A DNA stretch of 64,000 nt, taken from assembly GCF_026151205.1 (NCBI RefSeq), contig NC_087075.1:11392303-11456302 (forward strand), in the 5' to 3' direction. Of this stretch, positions 30,401 to 42,500 are shown piece after piece. The notes under the pieces are model-generated. The model was not told the origin of the DNA and made no database searches. It saw only the letters and a program-made list of their open reading frames with translations. Source of the DNA: Bolinopsis microptera (taxonomy: Eukaryota; Ctenophora; Tentaculata; Lobata; Bolinopsidae). The position numbers and the translations under genes were made by a program. Within the stretch, counting starts at the first letter, position 1; each line of letters begins with the position of its first letter.

Positions 30401-31450
30401 TCATTTTGGGAGTCTTTTTTGTGTAAGTTGTTTCTTCTTCTTGGCCATATGTATACAAGTTCCGCTTGTTTCTTTATATTCTTTTCCAAGTTCCATTTCC
30501 GATAACCGATGGGACAGCTTGCCTTGCTGGTTTTCCGTTTTGGTTCATTTTAAATTTCGGGGAGCCAGTTGGACATTCTTGGGGACATTTGGGGGGGGGG
30601 GATTTCCATTTGGGAGCGAATACTAACCCTTGGTGGCCGGGGCATGGTCTTTCCCCCACAGGCTTGTTTTAGTTTCCAAAATTTTACCTTCTGGAGCCAA
30701 TGGAAAAGTTGGGTCCCGAACTTGGATGGGCAGATGTGGGCAAAAATCTTTGGGCCATCTAATTAAGGACATGATTGTTCATTTGCTATTTTATTGTATT
30801 GTTCCTGTAAGCCCACAGTGGACTTTAATAAGATCCGTGTTGTATTGCCTCATTTTCACATTTCCTCCATTTCTTAACCAGGAGGGGTGTCAAGGCCAAC
30901 CTTTTCCCTTCCTTTCCCAAATCAATGAAGATATTGTTACCTATATTGGTCAAGGGAGGAGCACCAGAGTTGGAAAACCAACTGGACTTGGAAGGATCCT
31001 CTGGCACAGGTCGAAGGACCAATCATTGGTTGGTACGTTTTCCAATATTTACCTTCAGAGCCAAATGCATTTTTTTTTTCGGAAGGGCCGGCTTCTGAGG
31101 GATTGGTTTCCTACAGGGCACATGGGGAAGCATAGTGGGGGTTTCATGGTTTAGGTTTTTGAAGGTTAGCCAGGTAGGGACAGGGACAATCCAAATGGGC
31201 AAGGTATTCCAAAAACATCTGTGAAGTTTGTGATGGTGAGCAAAGGGGGCACCAAGCAGGCGGACATTTTGGGTGGGGTTTCTTTGTAGGGTTATTCCTG
31301 AGGTGCATATAAGTTTTTTCAAAGGGGATCCGCTAGTTTTGCTCTGTCCATTTCCTGCTAGGTGTTAACAAATTGGGGGGACCCAATCAGCCAAAAAGCT
31401 GTTTTGTTATTTACGGCCCTTGATCCGGGAACGGGACACAGCTCACGGGC
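27471..31450 (-). pseudogene. Corrupted continuation of the cysteine-rich array
   Basis: The array's landmark TTCGGAGCCGGCTTCTGAGG recurs in distorted form at about 27981, 28819, 29695, 30211 and 31080. Added to 25737, 26405 and 27112 in the readable part, this gives eight copies. Spacing rises from about 690 to about 870 bp because of inserted G and T runs. No reliable frame remains. I interpret this as unpolished consensus over a real repeat array, not as natural decay. Confidence 0.65.
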
Positions 31451-32885
31451 CATTGAAGGGCCTTTTTCATTTGGGCTTTACACGAAATTTAATAAAAGGG
31501 CAACATTCCCTGAAATGGTCAACCATTAAAAGCCTTTCTTTTGTAGGTTTTTTTCCTGAGGGGCAGATCTGGGGGGGGTAACACAATTCGGTGAGTTTGG
31601 TCTTCCAGAAATAAACATGCCTTTTCCCCAATGGGGCCTAGGGGACACTGGTCTGAACTGCTGCAGACGAGGTGGGAATCATCCTGGAAACAGGCTCGGC
31701 ACAACGGTCTTCATTTGATTCACTTTCTTGTTCAGGTTCTTTTCTGTACTGGGGAGATAACTACGTTTGGCCGTAGTAAGATTTGTTCCAAGGCTCCATT
31801 ATCTTTGCCCTGCAGGGACAAATACTGGCCCAAGAGTTTGCCCCAGTAATTTTAATGGCTGAAAGGTCCCGTGGGGGGCTGTTCAAGGGCCCAAACTGTA
31901 AAAGGTCACCGGACTGGGGGACTTGCATGAGCTTGCGTGTACAGTGGTTTTGACAATTAATAAAAATAAACAAACTGTATAATCTCAAATAACCATGCCC
32001 AGCTTTGGCAGGGAAAGGCAATTGGGAGGGAAAATAACATCCCAGTAGGTGGGAGGAGGATTGGACCTCGGGGCGCATTGAAGGGTTTTTTACAGGGAAG
32101 GGGGCCTTAGTCCCTTGTCCAAGATACGTAAGTGTTAGGGCCGGGGGGCCCACTTGTACTTTAAACATTGGGGGACTTAGTTTCTACTATTATTGGGTGG
32201 GACCCTGGGGGTGGGGCACATGGATCATTCTTGCAAATACTTAGAATACATCTCAATACCTTGGGACCACTCAGGTTATGGGGCTTGTTCGGGTAAAAAC
32301 TACATTGAAGGGGGACCCAATTCGGAGAGGTGGGCCATATAACATTCATCAAAGAACCTTATTAGAATAATCTTTACTTTTGCCGAGGATGGCCCACTTT
32401 GGTTTTCCGGTTTTTCCCCCAGCTATTAGGGCTTGATTTCCAATATTCCCCAATCCCCCAACTTTTATCATATGGGCCCCACTGGGCTCTGGGGGGGAAT
32501 GTCCCACTAAAAGGCCTATTTTCGTCACACCTACCCAACGTACACACCCATTATTACAGTTAGCCCAGGGGGTACCTATGTTTTTTCCTTTTTCAATTTG
32601 CTTAATTCGGACTTTCCCCGTTTACTCTATTTAACCTGGGGGGGATGCTGCAACCTGTAAAAAACCGTTTTTAAACCCCATTGTTCCGTTAACTTTTCTA
32701 ATTTACCGTGGGAAGGTACAATGATGGGACATATTTAGGTTTGGGGTCACAAATTGTTATTCTGTAAATGAATACTGGGACTCGGAGCACTTTCCCTGGA
32801 TTCAAAAGAAATTTAGGGACCGCGGTATTCATTCGGTCCAAACGATGTAGGATATTTTCCTAGTACTTGTGTTTTAATAAAACTG
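31451..32885. other. Noisy sequence between array and satellite, no gene seen
   Basis: Sequence quality is still poor (runs of G, T and C). Frames of 60-135 codons occur on both strands but contain no recognisable domain. The receptor's N-terminal exon and signal peptide may lie here or beyond and cannot be read. Confidence 0.4.
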
Positions 32886-35800
32886 GGACTAGTAAGAACA
32901 CATGATAGTAGCACCACGCTTAGTGCAACACTGCTAGTTTGCCACTTGCTAGTTGAGGCACACTATTGGCTAGTAAAGCCCACAACTGCACTAGAGTAGG
33001 CACACTGCTGGTTAGTCACACTTGCTTGATTAGTTAGGCAATCGCTGCTTTGTAGCACACTCTGCTGGTTGCACAACTGCTATTAGCCCACTCTTGTAAG
33101 TAGGCCACACCACACTGGCTGGTAGAAAAAAAATACCACGTGATTGATACACTTTTGGCTAGTAATTACACTGGCTTTAGTTTTTGTATTTTCCTACTGC
33201 CTTTGTTTTAGCCAACAACTTGGCTAGTAGCCACAACTTGCTTGTAGCACCACGTGCTTGTAGCCCACACTTTGCCTTGTAGCACACTTTGCTTAGTAGA
33301 CCACACACCAAAGCTAGTAGCATACACTGCTTGGTAGGCCTAACAATGCTTAGTAGGCACCACTTGGGCTAGTAGCCACCACTTTGCCTTTTTTTGCCCC
33401 ACACTGATTTTGTAGCACACTGCATAAGTTAGGCCACACAGGGCTAGGGGGGATAAAGCACCCAACAGGCTATGTAGCCAACTGCTTAAGTTAGGGGGCT
33501 AAACTTGCTTGTAAGTGGGGGGTGGGATATACACTGGATGGTAATGCACCACTGCTTGTAAGCACCCACTGCTTGTATGAACACTTTGCTAGTAAGTTAC
33601 CCACTGCTAGTTATTAACATGCTTAGTATTAGCCCCCCACTGGCTTTGTAGAACCCCAACTGGCTAGTTGGGGCCTCACTGACTAGTAGCCAATGGCTAG
33701 TATAAATACACTGCTTAGTAAGCCACAAACAGGGTCCCTAGTAGCCACACCAGTTGCTTAGGAGGGACCACTGCCTAAAGGTTGCCCACCCACGAGGCTA
33801 GGGTTGCAACACTGCTCAGTAAGCCCCTCCAAACTGCTGGTTAGATAAAAACCCAAAACTGCCTGGTTAGCCTCCACTGCTAGTAAGGCCAACAACTTGC
33901 CTAGTTGCCACCCACTGCTCAGTAGTACAGGCTTTTGTTTAGCACAAATGCCTTAAGTAGGGCAACTCTGCTAGTATTTAAACCCAACATGCTTGTAGCC
34001 AACACAAAAAGCTAGTAATTGCACACACCCCCCCCTACGGCTAGTAGCAACAATGCTTAGTTGCCCAGCTGCTGAGGGTAGCCGCTGCAAGTAGCCCAAA
34101 CCCACAACTTTGCTTATGTTAAGTACACTGCTTAGGATCACGCTGTTATTTGTAAACCACGCTGCTAGGTCAAGCACATCTGCTAGTATAAAAACACCAC
34201 AACTGATGTTAGGCACACACGCTAAGTTGCTCCCACAAAGCTGTAGTAGCACCAACCATGCTTGTTAGACACACAGGGCTGAGTTGCCACCCACTGTTAG
34301 TAGCACCCACAGCTTAGTTTGCACAACAGCTAGTTGCCACCAACTGCTAGGGTAGCCACGCGCTAGTAGCACCCGCCTGCTAAGTGGGCACGGTTGTAGG
34401 TAGCACCCACATGCTAGTTAACTACCATGCTAGTAAGCCCCCAAACCTTTGGCTGGTTTGCACACTTGCAGTAGGCACACAGGCTTAGTAGCTCCATTTG
34501 CTTTGGGTTAAAAAGCACATCTTGCTTAGTAGCACAAAAGATTGTAGCACACCACCCCTTGCTAGTTATAGCACAACCATGGGCTTAGGTAGCCTCCACC
34601 ACTACTTAGTAACACATTTGCTTAGTAGGGGTCCACTCCGGCTGGCTAGTATGGCACACTGCTAGTTGGAACCCAATTGTGGTTTGGGCAACAAAACTGC
34701 TAGTTTTGTCCCACCCACATAGCTGGTGATGGCACCACTGCTTAGTAGCCACCCACTGGGCCAGAGTAATTGCCCACAACTGCTAGTACACCCAAACACT
34801 GCTTAGTTAAAAACACTTTGGCTTAGTAGGCCCCAACAATGCTTGGGTAGCACCACTGCTGTAAAACAACCACTGCTAGTAGCCACCCAACTGCTTAGGG
34901 GGCCTCACTTTTGCTAGTAAAGCACCCCAACAGGGCTAGTTGCACACTGCTAGTAATTGCAACCCCTCAGCTAGTAGGCAAAACAATGCTTAGTAATAAC
35001 ACACTGCTAGTATGGGCACGCTTGCTAGGTGAGCACGCTTGCATAGTGTAAGCCACCATGGCCAAGGGATGTTGCAACACTGCTAGTAACCACCACTGGC
35101 TAGTGCCACACACTGCTAGGTAGGGCACACTGGCTAAGTTGTACACTGCTAGGTTAAGCCCCACCACCCACAGGCTAATAGAAACTAAACCAGCTTTAGC
35201 CCCACACTAATGGCTTATAATAGCACCACTGCTTTGTAGGAACCACAGCCTAATAGCACTCGGGCTAAGTGGGGGACCACCCCCAAGCTAGGCAGCACAC
35301 TGGATAGTAAGGGCCACACTGCTAAAGTGGCACACTTGGCTGGGTTAGCCCAACAACCAACTTGCTTAAGTAAATTACCCAACGTGCTGTTTAGAAACCA
35401 CACTGCTTAGTGAGCACACCCCCCACTGCTAGTAAAAGCACACCAGCTTTAGTTAGGGGCACCACAGCTAGGTAGCTACACAGCATTTGTAGCCCAACAC
35501 AGCTTTAGTAGCACACAAAGCTAAGTAAAAACAAACCACCCCCAAACTGTAGTAGCAAACGCTGCTAGTAAACACACTGCTAGTAGTATATTGCTATGTA
35601 GCCAAACCACAGCTTGTTAGCTGTAGTTAACGCGTTAGGTTTGCACAACAGCTAGTATAAACACCATGCTTGGAGCCCCACGGGCCTTGCTAGTAATACT
35701 TCGCTGGGCTTGTTAGGCACAAACAGCTAGTAGGCTCCACAGCTAGTAACCTCCACTGCTAGTAGCCCGCTGCTAGGTAGGGCACCCACTGGCTTGTAAG

Positions 35801-38800
35801 CCACGGTGCTAGTAAGCACGCTTCGCTTTACTAAGCCTACAGCCTTTTAGTAGCCACACAGGCTAGTGCCACACCAGGGCTAGTAGCCCACCACAAGCTT
35901 CGTAGCACACCAAGGGTAGTAACCACACTTGCTTTAGGTAGGCACGGCTATGTTAGTTAGCACCCCGCTGCTACTAGGGCCACCTTGCAAGAGTAGCTCA
36001 CTGCTAGTAAAAAACACACAGCTAGTTTAGCCAACATGCTTAGTTTAGTAAGGCCACACTTGCTAGTCAAGCACACAGGGCTAGTTAGCTCAACAGCTAG
36101 TAGCAACATTCTGCTAAGTAGCCACACTGTAGTTTGCCAACCATCTGAGTTATCTAACCCCCCCCACTGCTAGTTGCCACAACCAGCTTGATAAACCCCA
36201 CCACTGCTAAGTAGTTTTTTTTCACTTTGCTTAGTAAGCACAACAGGCTAGTAAGGCACACAGCTAGTAGCACAACAGCTTAGGCTGCCAACCCACTGCT
36301 TAGTAACCCACAATGCTTGGTTGTATAAAAAAAAAACCTGCTTAAGGTAGCACAGCTGCTTAGTTTAGCACGCTGCTACTAGCTCGCTGGCTTAGGGTTA
36401 GCACGCTGACTTACTTGGCACACAATTATGCCTAGTTAGCACACATGCTAGTAGCCAGGGGTGGGGTCAGGCTTAGTAAGGCTCACAACACAAGCTGTTG
36501 CACATACCAATCTCTAGTTTTGCCCACACATTTCTAGTAGCACCACCAGGCTTTGTTAGCACACAGCTAGTAGGCATCCCACCAAAGCTAGGTAGCCACA
36601 TCTTCTGTTAGCATGACAAGAGTAGTAGCACACTTGGGCTAGTTAGGGGCAAACACAAGCTTAGTAAGCAGGGGGATCAGGATTAGGGTATAGGGGCACA
36701 AACAGGATTTTTGGTAGGGGCAACACATAGCTTAGTTAGGCACAACATCTATAGTAGAACACAAGCTAGTAAGCCACCCCTCATCTAGGTTAAGGGCCAC
36801 ACAATTGGGCTTAGTTGTGCTCGCTGCTATAGCTCCCCCCACATATGGCCTGAAAGTTTGCCTCACACTTGCTAGTAATACCACAAACTGCTAGTAGGGC
36901 ACAACTGCTAGTTAGCACTATGGCTAGTGCACACACGGCTAGGTAGGCACTCTGATTGGTAAGCACACAGCTTGTAGCACACCGATTTTGTTGGCAACAC
37001 CCCCACAGGCTAGTTTATGACAAAACCATGTCTTTGGGTAAACTCAAATGCCGAGTAGGGACCAACAGGGCTAGGTAACCACAACCTTGCTTTCGTAGGA
37101 ACCATTGCTGGTAGCACACCACTGTGGTGGCCCCCACAATGCTAGTAAATTACCCACTGGCTAGTTTGCAAAAACAGGCTGTAAAGGGGCCCAAACATTC
37201 TTTAAGTAGCACCACTGGCTTTGTTATGCACACAGCCTTTTAGTAAAACACCTCTGCTTTAGTAAGTGTCCATGCTAGTTATGCCAACACAGCTAGTAGG
37301 CACCCACACTGGCTATAGTAAACACCAATTGGCTTAGTCAATGGACCTCTGCTTTGGTATTATACACTGCTTAGTTAGCCACACTGCTAGGTAGCACGCT
37401 GCTTGGTTGCCACGCTTTGCTTTTGGTTAGCCCACACTGCCCGTAGGTATTCACCAACGCTAGTAAAACAACCAACAGCTAGGGCACCCCACTGGGCTAG
37501 TAGCACAACTGCTAGCTAGTTACTACTAACTAGTAGGGCCACAATCAGGAATTAGGACCACACATCTATATAGGCCACCTCTGTCTTGTAGGCACAAACT
37601 GCTATTAAAACCACCCCCCACGGTGGGGCTGTTGGGGGACCCACAAACAGGCTTGCTGAGCCACAACTGGTACTAGTAAGACCACACAGCCTAGTTAGCT
37701 CAATGCTGGGAGCACCCACTGCTTAGTTATTATCCAACGCTGATTGTTAAACCCCTCACTGTGCTGTATAGAACCACTGCTAGTAACGCACCCACATGCT
37801 ATGTAGCACACAGCTAAGTAGGCACCACCCCACATGTAGTAGCCCCCCACCACCCAATAAGCTAGTTGGCAAACCACAGCTAGTAAACCACCACTTGGCT
37901 AGGTAGGCACGGCTGGCTAGTAAACCCAAAAATGGCTTTTTTAAAATAAAAATATGTAGATTTACACTTTTTGCTTGTAGGCACACCAGCTAGTAGCAGA
38001 CAGCTTGTTAAAACACAACAGGCCCTAGTAGCCAACACTCGGCCCAGGGGGAGTTGGGCAACCAACTGGGCCAATGAGGTAGGCAACCCCACCACTTGGC
38101 TTAGTTGCCACGGCTTGCTAGTAAAGGGGCACCCCGGCTTGGGGCTTAGTAGCACGGCGCCTATTGTTGGCAACCGTTGCTAGTAGCCACGCTGCTTGTA
38201 AAGGGGTGCCACGTGCTAGGTAAGCACAGCTGCTAGTTAGCACGCTTTGCTTTGTTGCAACGCTGCTTAGATAGCACACGCTGCTAGGTAGCACGCTGCT
38301 AGTTACCAACCCGCTTTGTGTGTAGTAATGGGCACCGCTGGGCTAGTTAAGGCACCGCTAGCTAGTTAGCCACGTTGGGCTAGTTAGGCTCGCTGCTAGT
38401 TAGGCACCACGCTTGCTAGTAGCCCCAACGCTTTGCTTAGTAGTTTTTACACTGCTAGTGAGGGGGGTCCACGCTGCTTAGTAGGCCCCCCGGGCTGCTA
38501 GTGCACGGCTTGGCTAGATAGGACACGCTGCTTGTAGCACACTGCTTGTAGCCAACACGGCAAGTAAGGCACACAGCTAGTTGGGCACCACAAGCTAGGT
38601 TAATGCATACAATTGTCTTTTAGGAAAACACCACACTGCTGTAAACAACACCAGCTAGCAGTTTTAAAACCAGCTAGCCAGGTTAACCCTGATTTAGTTA
38701 GCACCGCTGTAGTAGGGCAAACTGCTAGTAGCCACCACTAAAAGGGCTTGTTACACACCAGCTAGTAGCAAACCTGCTAGTAGCCTCACTGCTAGTTTAG

Positions 38801-39334
38801 GCAACCACTGCTAGTAAGGCAACCCAAACAGTAAAAAGCCAGTTTTTTGTACCCAACAGCTAGGGCAGTACCCAACAGGCTGTAGCCAAACACAGCTAGG
38901 TTTCACATATCAGCTTGTATAACCACTGCTAAGTAACCCATCCATGACTATTTGAACAACAACAGGCTTGTAGGCCACGCAGACTAATAGCCCACACAAG
39001 CTCGGGGTTGGTCTACTGTTAGTTAACACACTTGCTAGTACCCACACCCACGGGCCTGTTTAACACCAATGCTTTGTTTAACACATGCTTATGTATGGGC
39101 CACAACCTGCTGGTTAGCGCACTGCTAGTACAAGACCAACACTGCTGTAGCACACAACTTGCTAGTAGGGGCTACAAATCAGCTAGTAAAGGCCCACAAC
39201 AAGCTAGTAGACCCCCACCATGGCTAGGTGAGGTCCCACACAGGCCTAGTAACCACACACTTGCTAGTTTAGCACGGCTTTGCTAGTAACACCCACTGGC
39301 TAGTAGTTTACACAGCTTGTTAATAAACCCCAAC

Positions 39335-39510
39335 AACACCCAGCCGCTCGCCCACCCACCGCGCCCCCCCTCCCCGACTCCCCATCAGGTGTGAGGCACC
39401 CCCAACAGTCTCCCCCGCCCCTAGGCCCCTACACGATATGTATGTCAAAACCTAGCCTAGATGTAGAGTATAGATCCGCACAGCAGACCTAGGCATCAAC
39501 AGCCCTCCCT
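39335..39510. other. C-rich non-satellite island in the array
   Basis: The 14-bp pattern stops for about 175 bp and is replaced by C-rich, unrelated sequence. Similar islands lie near 42320-42480, 43935-44160, 44255-44375, 45150-45310 and 52410-52620. No coding potential is visible. They could be erroneous base calls. Confidence 0.5.
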
Positions 39511-42500
39511 AGTTAGCACACATGCTAGTAAGCACCAATGCTTGTTGTGCAACCACTGCTTGGTAGCTCACAGCTAGTTGCACACAGGCTCGTAGCACAC
39601 TGCTAGTAAAACCACATCTGCTAGTTTGCACACCAAAGCTTGTAGCCACGCCAGGGGTTAGTAAAGCACTACAAGCTTGTTGCACCACAGCTTAGTAAAC
39701 AACAATGCTAAGTTACCCCACCCAACTGGCTAGGTAAACCCCCACCACTGCTAGGTAAAAACACCACTGCTTAGTAGGCAAACACTTGGTGGTAAAGCTC
39801 ACTGTCTGGTAGGCTCACTGCTTGTAGGGCTCACTGCTCAGGTAGCAACACGGCTAGTTGCACCAACAAGATAGTATGCTACACAATGCTAGGTAAAGCC
39901 AACCAACTGGCTAGTAGGAAACTAGCTAGTAAGCAACACAGCTAAGTGATGGGCATCAGGCTAGTTGCCACACTTGCTAGTAGCCACAACTTGACTGGTT
40001 GCCACCACCACTAGTAAAGCACACCGCTAGTTGCAACTGATTGGTAAACACTCTTGCCTAGAAGGTCTCAACAGGCTTAGGTAAACACATGGCTTTGGTA
40101 GGGGGCACACTGACAGTAAGCACCCGCTGCTAGTATACCCCACTGTGCTAGTTAGCCACCACAGCTTGAGTTAGCAGGGGGACCAGGCTTTAGTATATCC
40201 ACACATTGCGGGGTAGCACACTGCTAGTAGCTCGCTGCTAGTTTAGCATTCCCACTGGCTAGGTAAGCAACAACTGCTATTTTGCCAACAGCTTTGTAGG
40301 GCAACCCTACTGGCTAGTAGCACCACTTGCTAGTTAGCACCACTGCTTGTAGCACCACAGCTAGTTTTAGCCACACAGCTTTGGTAGGCTCACGGGCTTA
40401 GTAGGCATCCTACTGGCTTAGGTAAACATAATGGCTAGTTAATCACTAACTGCTGGTTAGCCACCACTTGCTAGTATAGGGCACCACAGGCCTAGCCAGT
40501 TAATACAACAAGACTTAGTTGGCCCCCTATTGCTAGTTAAGGGCCCACACTGCTAGTAAACCCACCCACTGCTTGGTAGGCCACACTGCTAGTTGCCCAC
40601 CAACTGCTAGTGCCACAATGATTAGTAGTAACACTGCTAGTTGGCACACAGCTAGTTGGCAGACAGCTAGTAAAAAACACATTGTGGGTAACACAACTGC
40701 TTAGTAGCCCAAACGCTGCTAAGTTGCACCACTTTTGCTGTTGCACACCAAGCTTATTTAGGCACCACAGCTAAGTAAAGCACCAAATGCTAGAGTTTAG
40801 CCCACACTGCTTAAAGTTAAGACACTTTTTGCTATTGTTAAGCCACCCAACAGGCTAGTTAGCATCCCACCTGCTTAGGTAGGCACCCCACGGCTAGTAA
40901 TGGGCACCAATTAGCTAAGTTTAACATACTGCCTATGTAAATACAACACTGCTTGTAAAGCCCCACCACACTGGCTAGTTTAGCAACCACATCCAGCTAG
41001 CAGTATTGCAACAAGCTTGTAAAGACTCAACTGCTCAGTTAAGCCACAAACTGCTAGAATTAAATAACACACCCCAACTGCTAGTAATTAAATAAAAACA
41101 CCACCCAAGCTTAGGGTAGGGTCACTGCTTAGTAGGGGGCCACACAGCTTGCTGGATTTTACAACAGGCTATTAGCACTACTATATGCTTTGAAAAAGCA
41201 CCAACTTGCTTGGGTTATACACACTGCTAGATTACTCACCAGGCTGAGTAGCCACCCAACAGCTAAGGGTAGCCACCCCGCCTTTGCTAGTTAAATGCCA
41301 CCCAACTATGCTGCCAGTGACAAACTGCTATTAGTATGCCACACTGCTTGTAACCCTCGGCTTGCCTGAGTAGCCACCACTGCTAAGGTTAACCACTTAT
41401 GCTTGTTGCACACTGCGTTTTGTTAGGGCCACTCAAAGCTAGGTAGCCACCCATCAGGGGCTTGTAAGGACCCCCCACCTGCTAGTAGCACCCTCTGCTA
41501 GTAGTTCCCACTGCTTAGTAGCTCACAAGCCTAGTAGGCAACAGCACTCAGATAGGGTAATTTCACTGTGCCACTAGGAGGCCACCAATGGATTGGTTAC
41601 CACGCTGCTAGGTATGCCCACCCACTGCTTAAGTTTAACATCTCTGCTTAGTTATAGGCCAACACTGCTAGTTAAGCCAAACCCCCACTGCTAGTAGCAA
41701 ATTTGCTTTAGATACCACCCACCCACTTGCTAGGTAGCCACCTAACCTGTGCTATAAGCCAAACACCTATGCTTGTAGGCTCGCTGATTAGTAAATTCCC
41801 ACTGTCTGCTAGTTTAGGGCCCACCATCTTTTGCTGTAAATAATAAAACTACTCTGGCTTTTTGCTAAGTTGCACCAACTTGCTAGTAACCCACCCACAT
41901 CCTTAGTTGCCAACTCTTCTTAGTTTGGGCACCAACTGCTTAGTTTGGGCACCCATCCAGCTAGTAGGCCACACTGCTAGTAGCAACACTGCTAGGAGGG
42001 TTTGACTATGCTTGTTAGCCAACTCTGCTTTAGTAAAACACCTTCGGCTAGTTGATAACTTCTGCTTAGTATTTACCCACTGCTAGTTTAGCAACCCAAC
42101 TGCTAGTGTACAACCTCTGGCCTTAGTTTAGCCCACATTGCTAGTAAACCTCTTTGCTAGTAAGTCCACAAACTGATAAAGTAAACCACCTTCGTGGCTA
42201 GTCAGTTACTATCTGGCTTAGTAGCATCACTTGTGGGCTTTGTAGCAACACTTTGGGCTTTAGGTAGGCAACACCTACTTGCGAGTTAGTAACACTTGCT
42301 AGTAGCTCACTGCTAAGTTTCCCAGTCTCCCAACTCCACAATACACTACACCATCTCACACGCTCCCCCAGATCCTGCCACAGTTGGAACACCAAACTCG
42401 CACATCTCCCTCCCACACAGTATCCATCCTGCTTGTAAAAGCCACTTCTGATCCCCCCCACTAGACGCCAGCACCTCCCTGGCTGTTGGAACCACTGGCT

